A stretch of 64,000 bases of DNA from Azospirillum sp. B510 (lineage in GTDB: Bacteria > Pseudomonadota > Alphaproteobacteria > Azospirillales > Azospirillaceae). The stretch spans positions 629,501 through 693,500 of the forward strand of contig NC_013855.1 of the NCBI RefSeq assembly GCF_000010725.1, given 5' to 3'. Below, piece after piece: positions 1-9,300 of the stretch. The number at the start of each line of letters is the position of its first letter. The stretch's first letter is position 1. A program made the position numbers and the translations under genes. The notes under the pieces are model-generated. The model had not been told where the DNA came from. It searched no databases and saw nothing but the letters and a program-made list of their open reading frames with translations.

Positions 1-2234
1 TCGGCATTGGTGGCCGACACGGCCATGATGCTGGAGGCGTCGAACATCCAGTCATCCTCGACCGATCCGTTGCTGAGGTTGGGAAGCTGTTTCAGGAAGA
101 CCTGATAGAAGCCTTCGCTTGTGTAGAAGCCGGGAATGACCGTCGCCGTTTCCAGCACGTCCGATCCCATGCTGACGACACCCGCCGCCGCGGCGCCGGA
201 GGGGGGCAGGGTCGCCGGCGGCAGGCGGAAGTCGCGCAGTCCGGCGGTGCCCGCCACCCGTTTCAGTTCCTCGTAGACCTGCGCCGCGGGTGTCGACCGC
301 AGCAGCATCCGGCGGGCCTGTCCGACCGTCACCTCCTCCGGGGCGAGCGGATCGAGCCCAACCTCGAGAAGATCCGCCATGTGATGTTGGAAAATTTGGT
401 TCTGCTCGGGAAACAGGGCGAATTTCGCCTGGCCGATCTGCGCGGCCCAGCCTCGCAGGAGCGCCGCGTCGGCCCGGGCCGGCGTGCACAGCATCAGATA
501 GACGCGCAAAGCATGATGCACCGCGCGCTGATCGTTGGCGCTCAGCGCCGCGGCCAGGGATTGGCGGGCCAGCTCGGCGGCGCGCGGCTGGAACTCGCGG
601 CGAAGCAAGGCGCTTTGGATCGTGTCGAGGTCGCGGGCGATCGCCGCATCCGGCGTCATCCCGAGGTCGAACAGGGTGGGCAGCGCCCCTGCGGTCCGAT
701 AGCCGGTGGAGGCGGTCTGAAGATCGGCCAGGGGCGCGAAGACCACCGTCAGATCCGGTTGGTTGCGCGCCTGCCCGAGCGCCAGGGCCACCTTCTGGAC
801 CGCGCCGTCGAGCAGGTCCAGACGTCCCATGTGACGCTCGTAGGCCTGCGCCCATAGTCCGCCCGCCACCGCCAGGATCAGGCCGGCGGCGCCATACTGA
901 AGCATGTGCCGGCTGGCCAGCCCGGCTTCGACCGCCCGATTGGTGCCCGCGAGGTTGGCTTCGGGGAGGATGGCGCCGGCGAACAGGTTCGCCATGAAGA
1001 AGCTGCGCTCGGGGTGCAGCGGTGCCGGCACCCGCGCCGGATCGAGGGTGAAGGGTTCCGCCACCAGTCCGAACAGCAGAGCCGGATCGAACCCCTCCCG
1101 CGTGGCGCTGGTCAGGAAGACGCCGCGCAGCGGCGGCGCGGCGCCCGCGTGATCGCCGCGCAGGAATTCCGCGGCGAAGCGTGCCAGCGCCTGCTGCGCG
1201 AGGCGGAACTGGACGGCGAAATTGGCGATCAGACGGCGACGGGCGGCGTCGCGTTCGTGTTGCAGGCGGGGCGGGACCTGTGCATCGATCCGCTCGCTCA
1301 GCAGCGCCGCTTCCGTTTCGATCCGGCGGATCACGGCCTCGCCCGCCGCCGTGCGCTCCAGCGGCAGGGAGAACCCCCAGATCTGCTCGCGCTCGTCAAC
1401 GTCGCGGGTTTCGAAGAACTCGGAAAATCCGGCGACGAGGTCGCAGCGGGTGATGATCAGATACACCGGCATGCGGATGCCGAACTGGCTCGATGCCTCC
1501 TGGACCCGACGGCGCAGCGTCTCCGCCAGTTGGCGCCGCCGGCCGTCGTCGGCCAGCAGCGCGTCCACCGGCACGGCCAGCAGGACGGCGTTGACCGGCC
1601 GTCTTGGACGTTGGCGGGTCAGCATCTGCAAAAGGGTCCGCCATCCCGCCTCGTCCTGCTCCGGCGCGGAATCCTGAAGGGCCAGCCGCCCGGCCGCATC
1701 GACCACCACGGCGTTCCGCGACACCCAGATGTCGCAGGGCTGGTCGTCACCCCCGGCGGCGGGCTGGTGCAGCGGGAAATCCAGTTCGGCGCGGCCAAGC
1801 AGCGTGGTCCGGCCGCCGCCCTGCGGACCCAGCATCAGATACCAGGGGGTGGTGTAGGCATCGGCCGAGGTGGCGCCGGGCTGGGCCTGCGGCCCGAGCG
1901 CCTCGGCCACCGCCTCGAACCGCTCCATCACGGCCAGCCGTTCCAGCACCGCCATGCTGTTCATGCTGTCGGTGGCGGTGATCCCGCGCCGCGCAAGCTG
2001 GCGCTTCTCCCAGCTCAGCCTTGCGCTCGGATAGAGGCGGATCACCAGATAGAGCGCCACCAGTCCCAGCGGAAGCCCGATGCGCGCCCACGGCTCGGCC
2101 AACGGGTGGGCGCCGTCGATCTCCAGCAGCGGCGCCAGAAACCAGTAGGCGCCGACCAGAAGGACGATCACCAGGATGCGGACCAGCCAGCGCCAGCCGA
2201 TGTATCTCGTGAAGAATTCGTAGAAATAGATCAT
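1..2234 (-). CDS. tssM: TssM (IcmF family), T6SS inner-membrane complex protein, partial
   Basis: TssM spans the inner membrane and, with TssL and TssJ, forms the trans-envelope complex of the type VI secretion system. The first 744 codons are visible; the gene leaves the window at its 3' end (family members are usually 1100-1200 residues). The start ATG overlaps the tssL stop (ATGA). Two membrane segments lie near residues 10-30 and 45-60 and a third follows the cytoplasmic NTPase-like domain. The P-loop reads GPQGGGRTTLL (residues 136-146), so the usual lysine is arginine (R142). The last visible part contains IPGFYTSEGF, typical of the periplasmic region. The P-loop change is odd but does not question the family. 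Confidence 0.95.
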   Translation of the reverse strand, partial: MIYFYEFFTRYIGWRWLVRILVIVLLVGAYWFLAPLLEIDGAHPLAEPWARIGLPLGLVALYLVIRLYPSARLSWEKRQLARRGITATDSMNSMAVLERLAVMERFEAVAEALGPQAQPGATSADAYTTPWYLMLGPQGGGRTTLLGRAELDFPLHQPAAGGDDQPCDIWVSRNAVVVDAAGRLALQDSAPEQDEAGWRTLLQMLTRQRPRRPVNAVLLAVPVDALLADDGRRRQLAETLRRRVQEASSQFGIRMPVYLIITRCDLVAGFSEFFETRDVDEREQIWGFSLPLERTAAGEAVIRRIETEAALLSERIDAQVPPRLQHERDAARRRLIANFAVQFRLAQQALARFAAEFLRGDHAGAAPPLRGVFLTSATREGFDPALLFGLVAEPFTLDPARVPAPLHPERSFFMANLFAGAILPEANLAGTNRAVEAGLASRHMLQYGAAGLILAVAGGLWAQAYERHMGRLDLLDGAVQKVALALGQARNQPDLTVVFAPLADLQTASTGYRTAGALPTLFDLGMTPDAAIARDLDTIQSALLRREFQPRAAELARQSLAAALSANDQRAVHHALRVYLMLCTPARADAALLRGWAAQIGQAKFALFPEQNQIFQHHMADLLEVGLDPLAPEEVTVGQARRMLLRSTPAAQVYEELKRVAGTAGLRDFRLPPATLPPSGAAAAGVVSMGSDVLETATVIPGFYTSEGFYQVFLKQLPNLSNGSVEDDWMFDASSIMAVSATNA

Positions 2235-3211
2235 CGGGCGGTCAGCGGGCTGGGATTCGGGGCGGCCGGAAGGAAGGCCGGTGCGCGGGCGGGCACGGCG
2301 GCGGCTCCGGCGGCGGTTCCGGCGCCGGCCACGCGGGCGAGGCTGGCGAGGGCGGCTTCGGCCCTCTGGTTCAGCTTGCCCTTCGCGGACAGGAAGGCGC
2401 CGGCGAGCAGCACCGCGACCAGGACGAACACCACCCAGCCCGGCAGGAACCGGCGCAGCCGGGTCGCGGCTTTCACCGGAGCCACGGTGGAGGCGAGCCG
2501 CGGGTCGACGGCGGGACGCAGGCTGCGGCACAAGCGGTCAAGCTCGCTTCGCAGATCCTCGAGCTGGTAGAGGCCACCGTCCAGCCGCCGGTATTTGCCC
2601 TGGAAACCGAACGCCAGGCAGCGGCCGATCAGTTCCAGCGCGTCGATGTTGCGGTCCGGTTCGGCCTTCAGCCGGTCGAGGATGGTGAACACCTTCTCAC
2701 CCCCCCAGGTCTCCCTGAACAGGAGGGACAGCAGGCTGCGGCTTCCCCACACGCTTTCGAAACCCCATCCGGTATCGAGCACCATCTCGTCCACCAGGGC
2801 GGCCAGCACGTATTTCGCCGTGGTCACGGTGTCTTCGCGATATCCGGCGGCGGCGGCTTCGGTTTCGAAGCGGGTGAAGGCGGCCAGGAATCCGCGCTGC
2901 AAGGCGTCGGCGTCGGCATGCTCGCTGGAAAAGGCGACTTGCGTGACCATCGTCAGCAGCGGTCCGGCCGCCGTCAGCAACGCGTTGGTGCCGCCGTCAC
3001 GGCCGCGCGCGGGCATCGCCGTCGGGTCGGCCGCCGGAGGCCGCCGTTGGAGGAGCGCCTGGGGGGCGGCCGGACGCTGTGGCGCGGCGATGCGTGGCGA
3101 TGCCGGCGTTGGGGGCTGCGGTCGGCCCGGCACCGCCGGACGCGGCGGCGGTGGAACCTGGATCGGCCGCGGTGTGGTCGGGGCGTCGTCCTCGTCGATG
3201 AACTGGCTCAT
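2231..3211 (-). CDS. tssL: TssL (DotU/IcmH family), T6SS membrane complex protein
   Basis: TssL is the small inner-membrane partner of TssM in the T6SS membrane complex. The 326-residue product has a proline-rich N-terminal tail of about 70 residues, a cytoplasmic DotU-type helical domain (roughly 80-240, with a DTGWGFESVWG stretch) and one C-terminal membrane segment near GWVVFVLVAVLLAGAFL. No peptidoglycan-binding OmpA domain follows, so this is the short form. It overlaps tssK upstream and tssM downstream by four bases each (ATGA), which indicates translational coupling in one operon. The extended proline-rich N-terminus is not typical of the core domain. Confidence 0.93.
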   Translation of the reverse strand: MSQFIDEDDAPTTPRPIQVPPPPRPAVPGRPQPPTPASPRIAAPQRPAAPQALLQRRPPAADPTAMPARGRDGGTNALLTAAGPLLTMVTQVAFSSEHADADALQRGFLAAFTRFETEAAAAGYREDTVTTAKYVLAALVDEMVLDTGWGFESVWGSRSLLSLLFRETWGGEKVFTILDRLKAEPDRNIDALELIGRCLAFGFQGKYRRLDGGLYQLEDLRSELDRLCRSLRPAVDPRLASTVAPVKAATRLRRFLPGWVVFVLVAVLLAGAFLSAKGKLNQRAEAALASLARVAGAGTAAGAAAVPARAPAFLPAAPNPSPLTAR

Positions 3212-4539
3212 GACGCGGCGTTCCGAATGGCCCAGAACTCCATCTCGAGAGCCGGGAAGTCACCGCTGACATGCAGTGCGATGGCGGCGGAACTGAGGAG
3301 CTTGGGCCAGGAGGCGGCGTTGCGGTCCAGCTCGAAATAGGTGAAGCCGCGATGGAAGGGCAACTGGCGCGGAGCGACCGCCAGCGGCGTCAGGCCGATG
3401 CCGGGCAGCTGGAGATTCACCAGACTTCGGATGTCTTCCACCGGGCCGACCTTGACGTGCGAGGGAAACAGGTTCCGGATGGTGTCGGGCGGCACCGCGG
3501 CGTTCACCGCCAGCACGAACTGCGCGTCGCGGAACAGGGTCCGGTCGGCGGGCTGCCCGATGTGAATGCCGAAACGCCTGGCCTCCAAGGGAATGGCCAC
3601 CACCGGCTGATCGGTGACCATGGTCAGGGCGCTGCGGATCTCCGCCATCAGCGGCGTGAAACTGCTTTCCAGATCCTGGTGGCGGTAGCGTGGAAAGGGC
3701 GGCGGCCGGTGCCGCCCCGTTTTGAAGGTGGCGAGGTCGCCGGCCAGTTCGAGGAGGGCCCGGTGCAGATCGAGCGGGTGCAGCCCATCCGCCCCGGCCA
3801 TGCCCGCCAGCAACGGCTCGTGGCGGTTCACCGTTTGCAGCAGGGCGAAATCGAGAAAGCCGGCATTGCTTTGCCAGTTGTCGGGATTCAACCGCTCCGC
3901 CAGCGCGTTTCCCCGGCTTTGCAGCAGGGATACCACCTCCCCGAGCATCTCGGTCAGCCGGCGGTCGACATCGACGGCGAGGGTCGGCGGTATGTATTGG
4001 GCCGACAGAACCACCTCCCGGCTTTCGCGGACCCTTTCAACGCGGGCGCAACCGAGGCCGATCAGCCCGTCCATGCTCTCGCCTTCGAAGACCAGGCGGA
4101 AAGCGGGGGCGCCGACCTTGATCGCGGCGGTGACGCCGTTGGGGCTGGCGGTATCGTCCACCTCGACCTCCGTGGCACGGTAACGGCCGGCGCGGTTGTC
4201 CAGCGCGACCTCCGATTGCCCGCGTTGGGGAGCCGGCAGGGCCAGATGGACCAGCCGCTCGGCGAGATCGCCCGGAACCTCCCGCGCCGGAGGCAGGGCG
4301 CCGGCCGGCGAGAGGTCGAAGGGGGTGCCGTCGGGCAGGATGCCGCGTCCGTCGGTCAGCGCGAACTGCCCCTGGCGCAGCAGGGTCCGGTCGATCGCCA
4401 GCGCGGCCCAGCCCCAGGCATGCGGGGCGGCGGCTCGCACCCGGCTGTCGATGTGCCATGCGGTGTGGCGGTCGGCCTGCTGGAAATGTTGAGGCCGGAT
4501 GAACATCGCTTCGAGCCAGATCGGCTTGCTGGTCCACAT
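3208..4539 (-). CDS. tssK: TssK, T6SS baseplate-membrane complex connector
   Basis: TssK joins the T6SS baseplate to the TssJLM membrane complex in the cytoplasm. The 443-residue length is normal. The N-terminus carries the family hallmark KPIWLEAMFIRPQHFQQADR (residues 5-24). It lies in the tagH-tssJ-tssK-tssL-tssM unit, about 57 bases after tssJ, and its stop overlaps the tssL start. No unusual feature was seen; the identification rests on the N-terminal signature, the length and the fixed gene order of T6SS loci. Confidence 0.95.
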   Translation of the reverse strand: MWTSKPIWLEAMFIRPQHFQQADRHTAWHIDSRVRAAAPHAWGWAALAIDRTLLRQGQFALTDGRGILPDGTPFDLSPAGALPPAREVPGDLAERLVHLALPAPQRGQSEVALDNRAGRYRATEVEVDDTASPNGVTAAIKVGAPAFRLVFEGESMDGLIGLGCARVERVRESREVVLSAQYIPPTLAVDVDRRLTEMLGEVVSLLQSRGNALAERLNPDNWQSNAGFLDFALLQTVNRHEPLLAGMAGADGLHPLDLHRALLELAGDLATFKTGRHRPPPFPRYRHQDLESSFTPLMAEIRSALTMVTDQPVVAIPLEARRFGIHIGQPADRTLFRDAQFVLAVNAAVPPDTIRNLFPSHVKVGPVEDIRSLVNLQLPGIGLTPLAVAPRQLPFHRGFTYFELDRNAASWPKLLSSAAIALHVSGDFPALEMEFWAIRNAAS

Positions 4540-4596
4540 GGGTTTTATCCTTCTGTTCGATCGGCGCGGTCGATCGGCTCGTTCAATCGACCGGCG

Positions 4597-5124
4597 TCAG
4601 AACGGCCACCACCAGGTCCCACCGGTTTCAGGCATCGGAGGCGGGTCTTCCTTCAGGCTCACCGAATTGACGTCGAGCTTGAACAGCGGCAGGTTGACCG
4701 CACTGGCCACGATCGGGACGCTGGCCCGCCAGGTGGCGGCCTGCCCTTCGCGATAGGCTGCGAAAACGCCGACGAACTTCGTGGCCTCGCTGCCGCTGGC
4801 CCCGCCTTCGACCTTGACCGTCTCTCCCGGTTTGACCGACAGCTCCCGCCTTGCCACCAGCGACTGTGCCAGCGCCAGCTGGTCGCTGTCGTAGAGCGTG
4901 AAGAAGTCGGCGGCGATGAACTGGTCGAGGTTCTTCAACTCGTACACGCGCACGACCAGTGGCGATGGTTGCCCGAGCGCGTTGGGATTGATCTGGTCCG
5001 ATGCGGCGATGGTCGCGGTGATCCGGGTTGGCGGCGGCGGTTTGGTCGAGCCGCAGGCCGCCGTCATCAGCAGGAACAGGAGCAGCGCCGATCTCGAAGG
5101 TGTGATGGAGGCCATGAGGGTCAC
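4597..5124 (-). CDS. tssJ: TssJ, T6SS outer-membrane lipoprotein
   Basis: TssJ is the outer-membrane lipoprotein that anchors the T6SS membrane complex. The 175-residue product begins with a short basic n-region, a hydrophobic core (SALLLFLLMTAAC) and a lipobox cysteine, followed by a beta-rich domain with VRVYELKNLDQF and LYDSD stretches typical of the family. A GTG at 5124 overlaps the tagH stop (GTGA). An ATG at 5115 is an alternative start three codons in, and both give the same signal peptide. It lies between tagH and tssK in the leftward operon. Confidence 0.9.
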   Translation of the reverse strand: MTLMASITPSRSALLLFLLMTAACGSTKPPPPTRITATIAASDQINPNALGQPSPLVVRVYELKNLDQFIAADFFTLYDSDQLALAQSLVARRELSVKPGETVKVEGGASGSEATKFVGVFAAYREGQAATWRASVPIVASAVNLPLFKLDVNSVSLKEDPPPMPETGGTWWWPF

Positions 5125-6137
5125 GTCCGTCCCGTGGGCAGAATGGTGGGAGTTGAAGAATCGGTCCGCTCCCGCGGGCCGACGATCCGCCGCAGCGCCA
5201 CCGGGTCTCCATCGCGCAGCGCCAGCCGCCAGTCGCCGCCCGCTCCGTGGTCGAGCACGGCGGCCAGTGCCATTCCCAGCGCCTCCGCCATCGCCGCTTG
5301 GCGGGCGTCGGGCGGAGGTCCGACATTCAACCCGCGCCAGAAGCCGGCAAGGGCCGATGCCTGGACGGCGTCCAGGACGGTGACGGGGGCCGCCCGCCGG
5401 GCTTCCGGGAGGATCGCCCGTCCGCCAAAGCCGATCCCGTCGGGGGACGGGATGAGGCGTTCGGCACCGGCAAGGCCGTCTGCCGGCGATGGGGCGGCCG
5501 GCGTGACCGCCTGCGGGAGGGGGTGGGGATTCGGCGGGGCCGGGACCGTGTTCCCAGGCCGGGCCGGGGGAACGGCGAGGGGCTGGAGCACGGCCTGCCG
5601 TCGGGGCAGCGGCGTTTCGGCCCTCAGGATGTCGGCCAGCGGGTCGAAATCGTCCGGAATGGCGCCGCCGGTTGCCGGGGCCGGATCGTCGGATGGGGGT
5701 GACAGCGCTTCCAGCGGATCGATCCTCTGGATGCTTCCCGGACCGGGAGCATCCCCCAGGCCGGGATCGGCCGCGGTGGGGCTCCAGGCTGCCAGTGCCG
5801 TTTCGGGCAGCTCGGCCGTTCCGTCATCCTCCAACCGGGCGAGGATCCGGAAGGGGCCGATGGCCAGCCGGTCGCCGGAGGACAGCTGAACCCGGTTGCT
5901 GCGACCGACCGGCCGCACATTGTTGTAAAGGATGCCGTTGGAACTGGTATCCACCAGGAAGAAGCGTCCATTCTCGAACGTCACCACGGCATGCCGGGCG
6001 GAGATCAGGCGCGCCGGATCCCGCAGCACCCAGTCGCACGAGCTGGCCCGTCCGATGGTGCCGCCGGCCATACCGAACACGGCCTCTCCGGCAAGTCCCT
6101 GGGGCGGGCGCCCGTCGAGCATCAGTAGCAGCCGCAT
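5121..6137 (-). CDS. tagH: TagH-like FHA-domain protein of the T6SS
   Basis: FHA-domain proteins of this type act in phosphothreonine-dependent control of T6SS assembly. The N-terminal FHA domain (about residues 1-105) shows IGRASSCDWVL, SARHAVV and DTSSNGILYN, the strands that build the phosphothreonine pocket. A proline-rich linker and a C-terminal domain of about 100 residues resembling TagH/ImpI follow. The ATG at 6137 is chosen because a GGGGGAG ribosome-binding site sits just upstream and the FHA fold begins at once. A longer frame to 6317 would add an improbable arginine-rich tail over the divergent promoter. It is the first gene of the leftward operon. No PpkA kinase or PppA phosphatase gene is in the window. 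Confidence 0.85.
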   Translation of the reverse strand: MRLLLMLDGRPPQGLAGEAVFGMAGGTIGRASSCDWVLRDPARLISARHAVVTFENGRFFLVDTSSNGILYNNVRPVGRSNRVQLSSGDRLAIGPFRILARLEDDGTAELPETALAAWSPTAADPGLGDAPGPGSIQRIDPLEALSPPSDDPAPATGGAIPDDFDPLADILRAETPLPRRQAVLQPLAVPPARPGNTVPAPPNPHPLPQAVTPAAPSPADGLAGAERLIPSPDGIGFGGRAILPEARRAAPVTVLDAVQASALAGFWRGLNVGPPPDARQAAMAEALGMALAAVLDHGAGGDWRLALRDGDPVALRRIVGPRERTDSSTPTILPTGRT

Positions 6138-6340
6138 GCCGCGATATTCTCCCCCATGACGAACGCCTGACGACCGCAGATCGGCGTTCCGCCGCGGTTG
6201 CGGGGCGCGCCGTCTTTCTGTGGATCGATCGCGCCGATTGGTTCCCGTCATCCGGTCATTTCGTCGCCGCCGGAACTTTGGCTCGGCGACGGCCACACAG
6301 GAGCAGCCATTCTCCAAACCAGGGCATCAGGGGATTTGCG
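6138..6340. promoter_or_regulatory. Divergent promoter region between tagH and vgrG
   Basis: About 200 bases separate the leftward tagH-tssJKLM operon from rightward vgrG, so promoters for both must lie here or overlap the gene starts. An AGGGGA ribosome-binding site precedes vgrG and GGGGGAG precedes tagH. I could not pick a convincing -35/-10 or sigma-54 (-24/-12) element by eye. Confidence 0.5.
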
Positions 6341-9300
6341 ATGGTGGACCTTGCCGTGCTCCCGCAACCAACGACGGTCACCGTGTTCGCCGAGGGGATC
6401 CTCGACGATCCGGCGATCGAGGTGACGCGTTTCACCGAGGTCAGCGGGCTGTCGCGTCTGACCGATCTGATGCTGACCCTGGCCACGCCCAATCTCGGCT
6501 CGATCAACGCCGATCTTCTGCTGGGCCGCGCGATCGAGATCGTGGTGGAGACCCCCCACGCCGAGGAGCTGAACATCGTGATGCGGCAGGGCGCGGCCCC
6601 GGCCGGCGGCGCGGTGCCGGGCCGCCGCACGCTGTACGGCATCGTGACGGAGATCACCGACGCCGCCCGCGCCAGCGGCGCGTCGATGATCTACGAGCTG
6701 CGCGTCCAGCCGCGCGTCGCCAAGCTGGCCCATCAGTCCGGCATGCATCTGCACGCCGATTCCAGCGTTCCCGACACACTCGCGGCCGTGCTGACGCGGG
6801 CCGGATTCCAGCGCGATCTCGATTTCGTCTTCCGGCTGACCGGTAATTACCCCAAGCGCAGCTTCGCTTTGCAGTTCAACGAGAGCGACCTCGATTTCCT
6901 GACCAGGCTGGCCGAGCATTGGGGAATCGGATTCTTCTTCGAGCATGCCGAAGGGCGCGACATTCTGGTCTTCACCGATGGCGATCCTCTGTGGAAGCGC
7001 GGCGCCGTGCCGGTGCTGCCCTTCAACGGCGCCGGGGAGAAGCTCGGCATCACGGAGATCCGCTCGCGCCGCACCCGGTTGCCGAGCCGTTATGTGCTGC
7101 GCGACTATAACGCCGACACGCCGGACGCCGACTGGTCGCGCGCCATCACGCTGGACGGGGGCGACGGCACCCAGATCGTGGAATATGCGGCCAATTTCGA
7201 GAGCCTCGACGAGGCCGCCCTGCTGCTGAAGGCCCGTTCCGACGCGCTGACGGCGGCGGAGCGGCTGTTCACCGGTGTGTGCGCCGAGGCGGTGATCGAC
7301 GCGGGCACCCTGATCCAGATCGACGGACATCCCGGCATGGATGGTCTGTGGCTGGCGGTCACCTTGGTGGAGTGCGATTACACCCGGCCGCTCGGCGGCG
7401 GCCAGGGCGAGGACCGCATGATCGTGCGCTTCACCGCCGCCCTGTCCGGCCGCAATGTCCGGCCGGAACGCCGCACGCCCAAGCCCCGGATGGACGGGTT
7501 GCTCGCCGGCGTCATCGAACCGGAAAGCGACCCGACCTATGCCAAGCTGGATGAACAGGGCCGTTACAAGGTCCGGCTTCTGATCGACGATCCGGCGGAG
7601 AACCCGGCGCCCTTCGCCCGCGTGCGCATGGCCCAGCCGCATGGTGGCCAGGGCTATGGCGTGCATTTGCCGTTGCGGCCCGGAACCGAGGTGGTCCTGG
7701 CCTTTCTCAACGGCGACCCTGACCGGCCGGTGATCGCGGGGGTGGTGCCGAACGCCCGGCTGGTCAGTCCGATCGACCAGAGCAACAACACCAGCAATGT
7801 CATCCGCACCGGTGGCGGCAACCAGATCGCCTTCGAGGACGAGGCGGACGGCGAACGGATCCGTCTGTCGACGCCGCACAAGGACAGCTCGATCCGCATG
7901 GGGGCGCCCGACTATCCCGATTCCGGCATCGTGATGCAGACCAAGGCCAGCCTGCATGCCTATCCGGCCTATGGCATGAACGTGGTGGCGCCCTTCGCGG
8001 CGGTGTCCGGCGACTATGTCCATCTGTCGGGCCGCAAGAATTCCGTGTTGGCCGGCGCCTCGCCCTTTTCCAGCGCGGCGCGTGGCGCCAAGCCCGATCT
8101 GCATGTGCTGGGGGTGGAGGGAATGGCCGCCGACGTCACCCAGGGACTGAACGAATTCCAGACGATCCAGTCGGACCAGCAGGCGAAGACCGACAAGGCC
8201 CGCGAGGCGCTGGAAGAGGCGCGCCTCGCCTTTGAGGCGGCGCGCGACGCCGCCGCGACCGTCACCGGAACGCGCGAAGAGGAGGCCGCCGGACTGACGT
8301 CGGAGGAACTCGCCCTGTTCGACGACCCCGGCAGCCCGGTGACCTATCCGCTTTACACCGAGGCCCTGGTGGCGTTGCAGACGGCGATCGACAGCGCCGA
8401 CGTCACCACCGGCACCGCGGTGGACGCGGCCAAGGCCGCCGCCGCCGGGCTGGACGGGCAGGCGCAAGCGCAGGGCATCATCCAGCGGCAGACGGCCATG
8501 CTGGCGCAATTGGAATCAGAGGGCGCTTCCCGGATGGCGGTCATGGACGACTACCGTCGGGTCAAAGGTGCCGACGCCACCGTCTTCCTGGCGGAGCGGG
8601 AGGCCGCCTACGCCTACGCCGAAGCCGCCGCCGGGGTGATGGAGGCGCTGGCGGACCAGGCCGCCATCGATCACGAGACCCTGCGCGCCGCCCATCGCGA
8701 GGCGCTGGATGCCCGTCGGATGCCGTCGAACCTGCCGGACGGCGTCTTTCCCCCGGATGTGATCGAGACCTACCGGCAGGCGGGCCAACGCTTGCTGCGC
8801 GCCGCCATCGACCTCGTGCCCGACACGGTGGTGCCGAAGTCGGCGGAGATCGCGGCCGCCAAGACGGCGTATGGCGCGGCGGGCGAGGCGCTGCTGGCGG
8901 CGGTTCCTCCGCGCCGGGTCGGCGCGACGGGCTCGCTCGCCGCCGAGATCAATGCCGCCGAGATGTTCGTCGATGCCAAGCTGTCCTGGGCCGAGGCCGG
9001 GGCGCGGGCGGCGCGGGCGCGGACCGACGCCGACTCCACCCGCCGGACCTTCGAGCAGGCGCGCGGCAAGCGTCGGACCGACGCGCCGGTCACGCGGTTC
9101 CCACCCAGCCTCCAGGGAAGCTACGACACCTTCGTCGAGGCCAGCGACACGGTGCTGTCCTCGTCCGATTCATCCGACGCCCGCGACAGCATGCTGGTCT
9201 CCCAGGCGCTGGCCGCCATGGACACCTTGGCCCCCGTCTTTCCCAGCGGGGACAATGCGCTGCCCTTCATCATCGCCGCCGAGGTGATGCACTATTCCGG

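Noticed and set aside
906..2570. Long open frame on the plus strand opposite tssM and tssL
   Set aside because: It is arginine/glutamine-rich, has no family features and runs antisense to the well-supported T6SS genes; GC-rich DNA keeps such shadow frames open.
3271..5889. Plus-strand frame of 872 codons across tssK-tssJ-tagH
   Set aside because: Crosses three convincing minus-strand genes and their junctions; composition is that of an antisense shadow.
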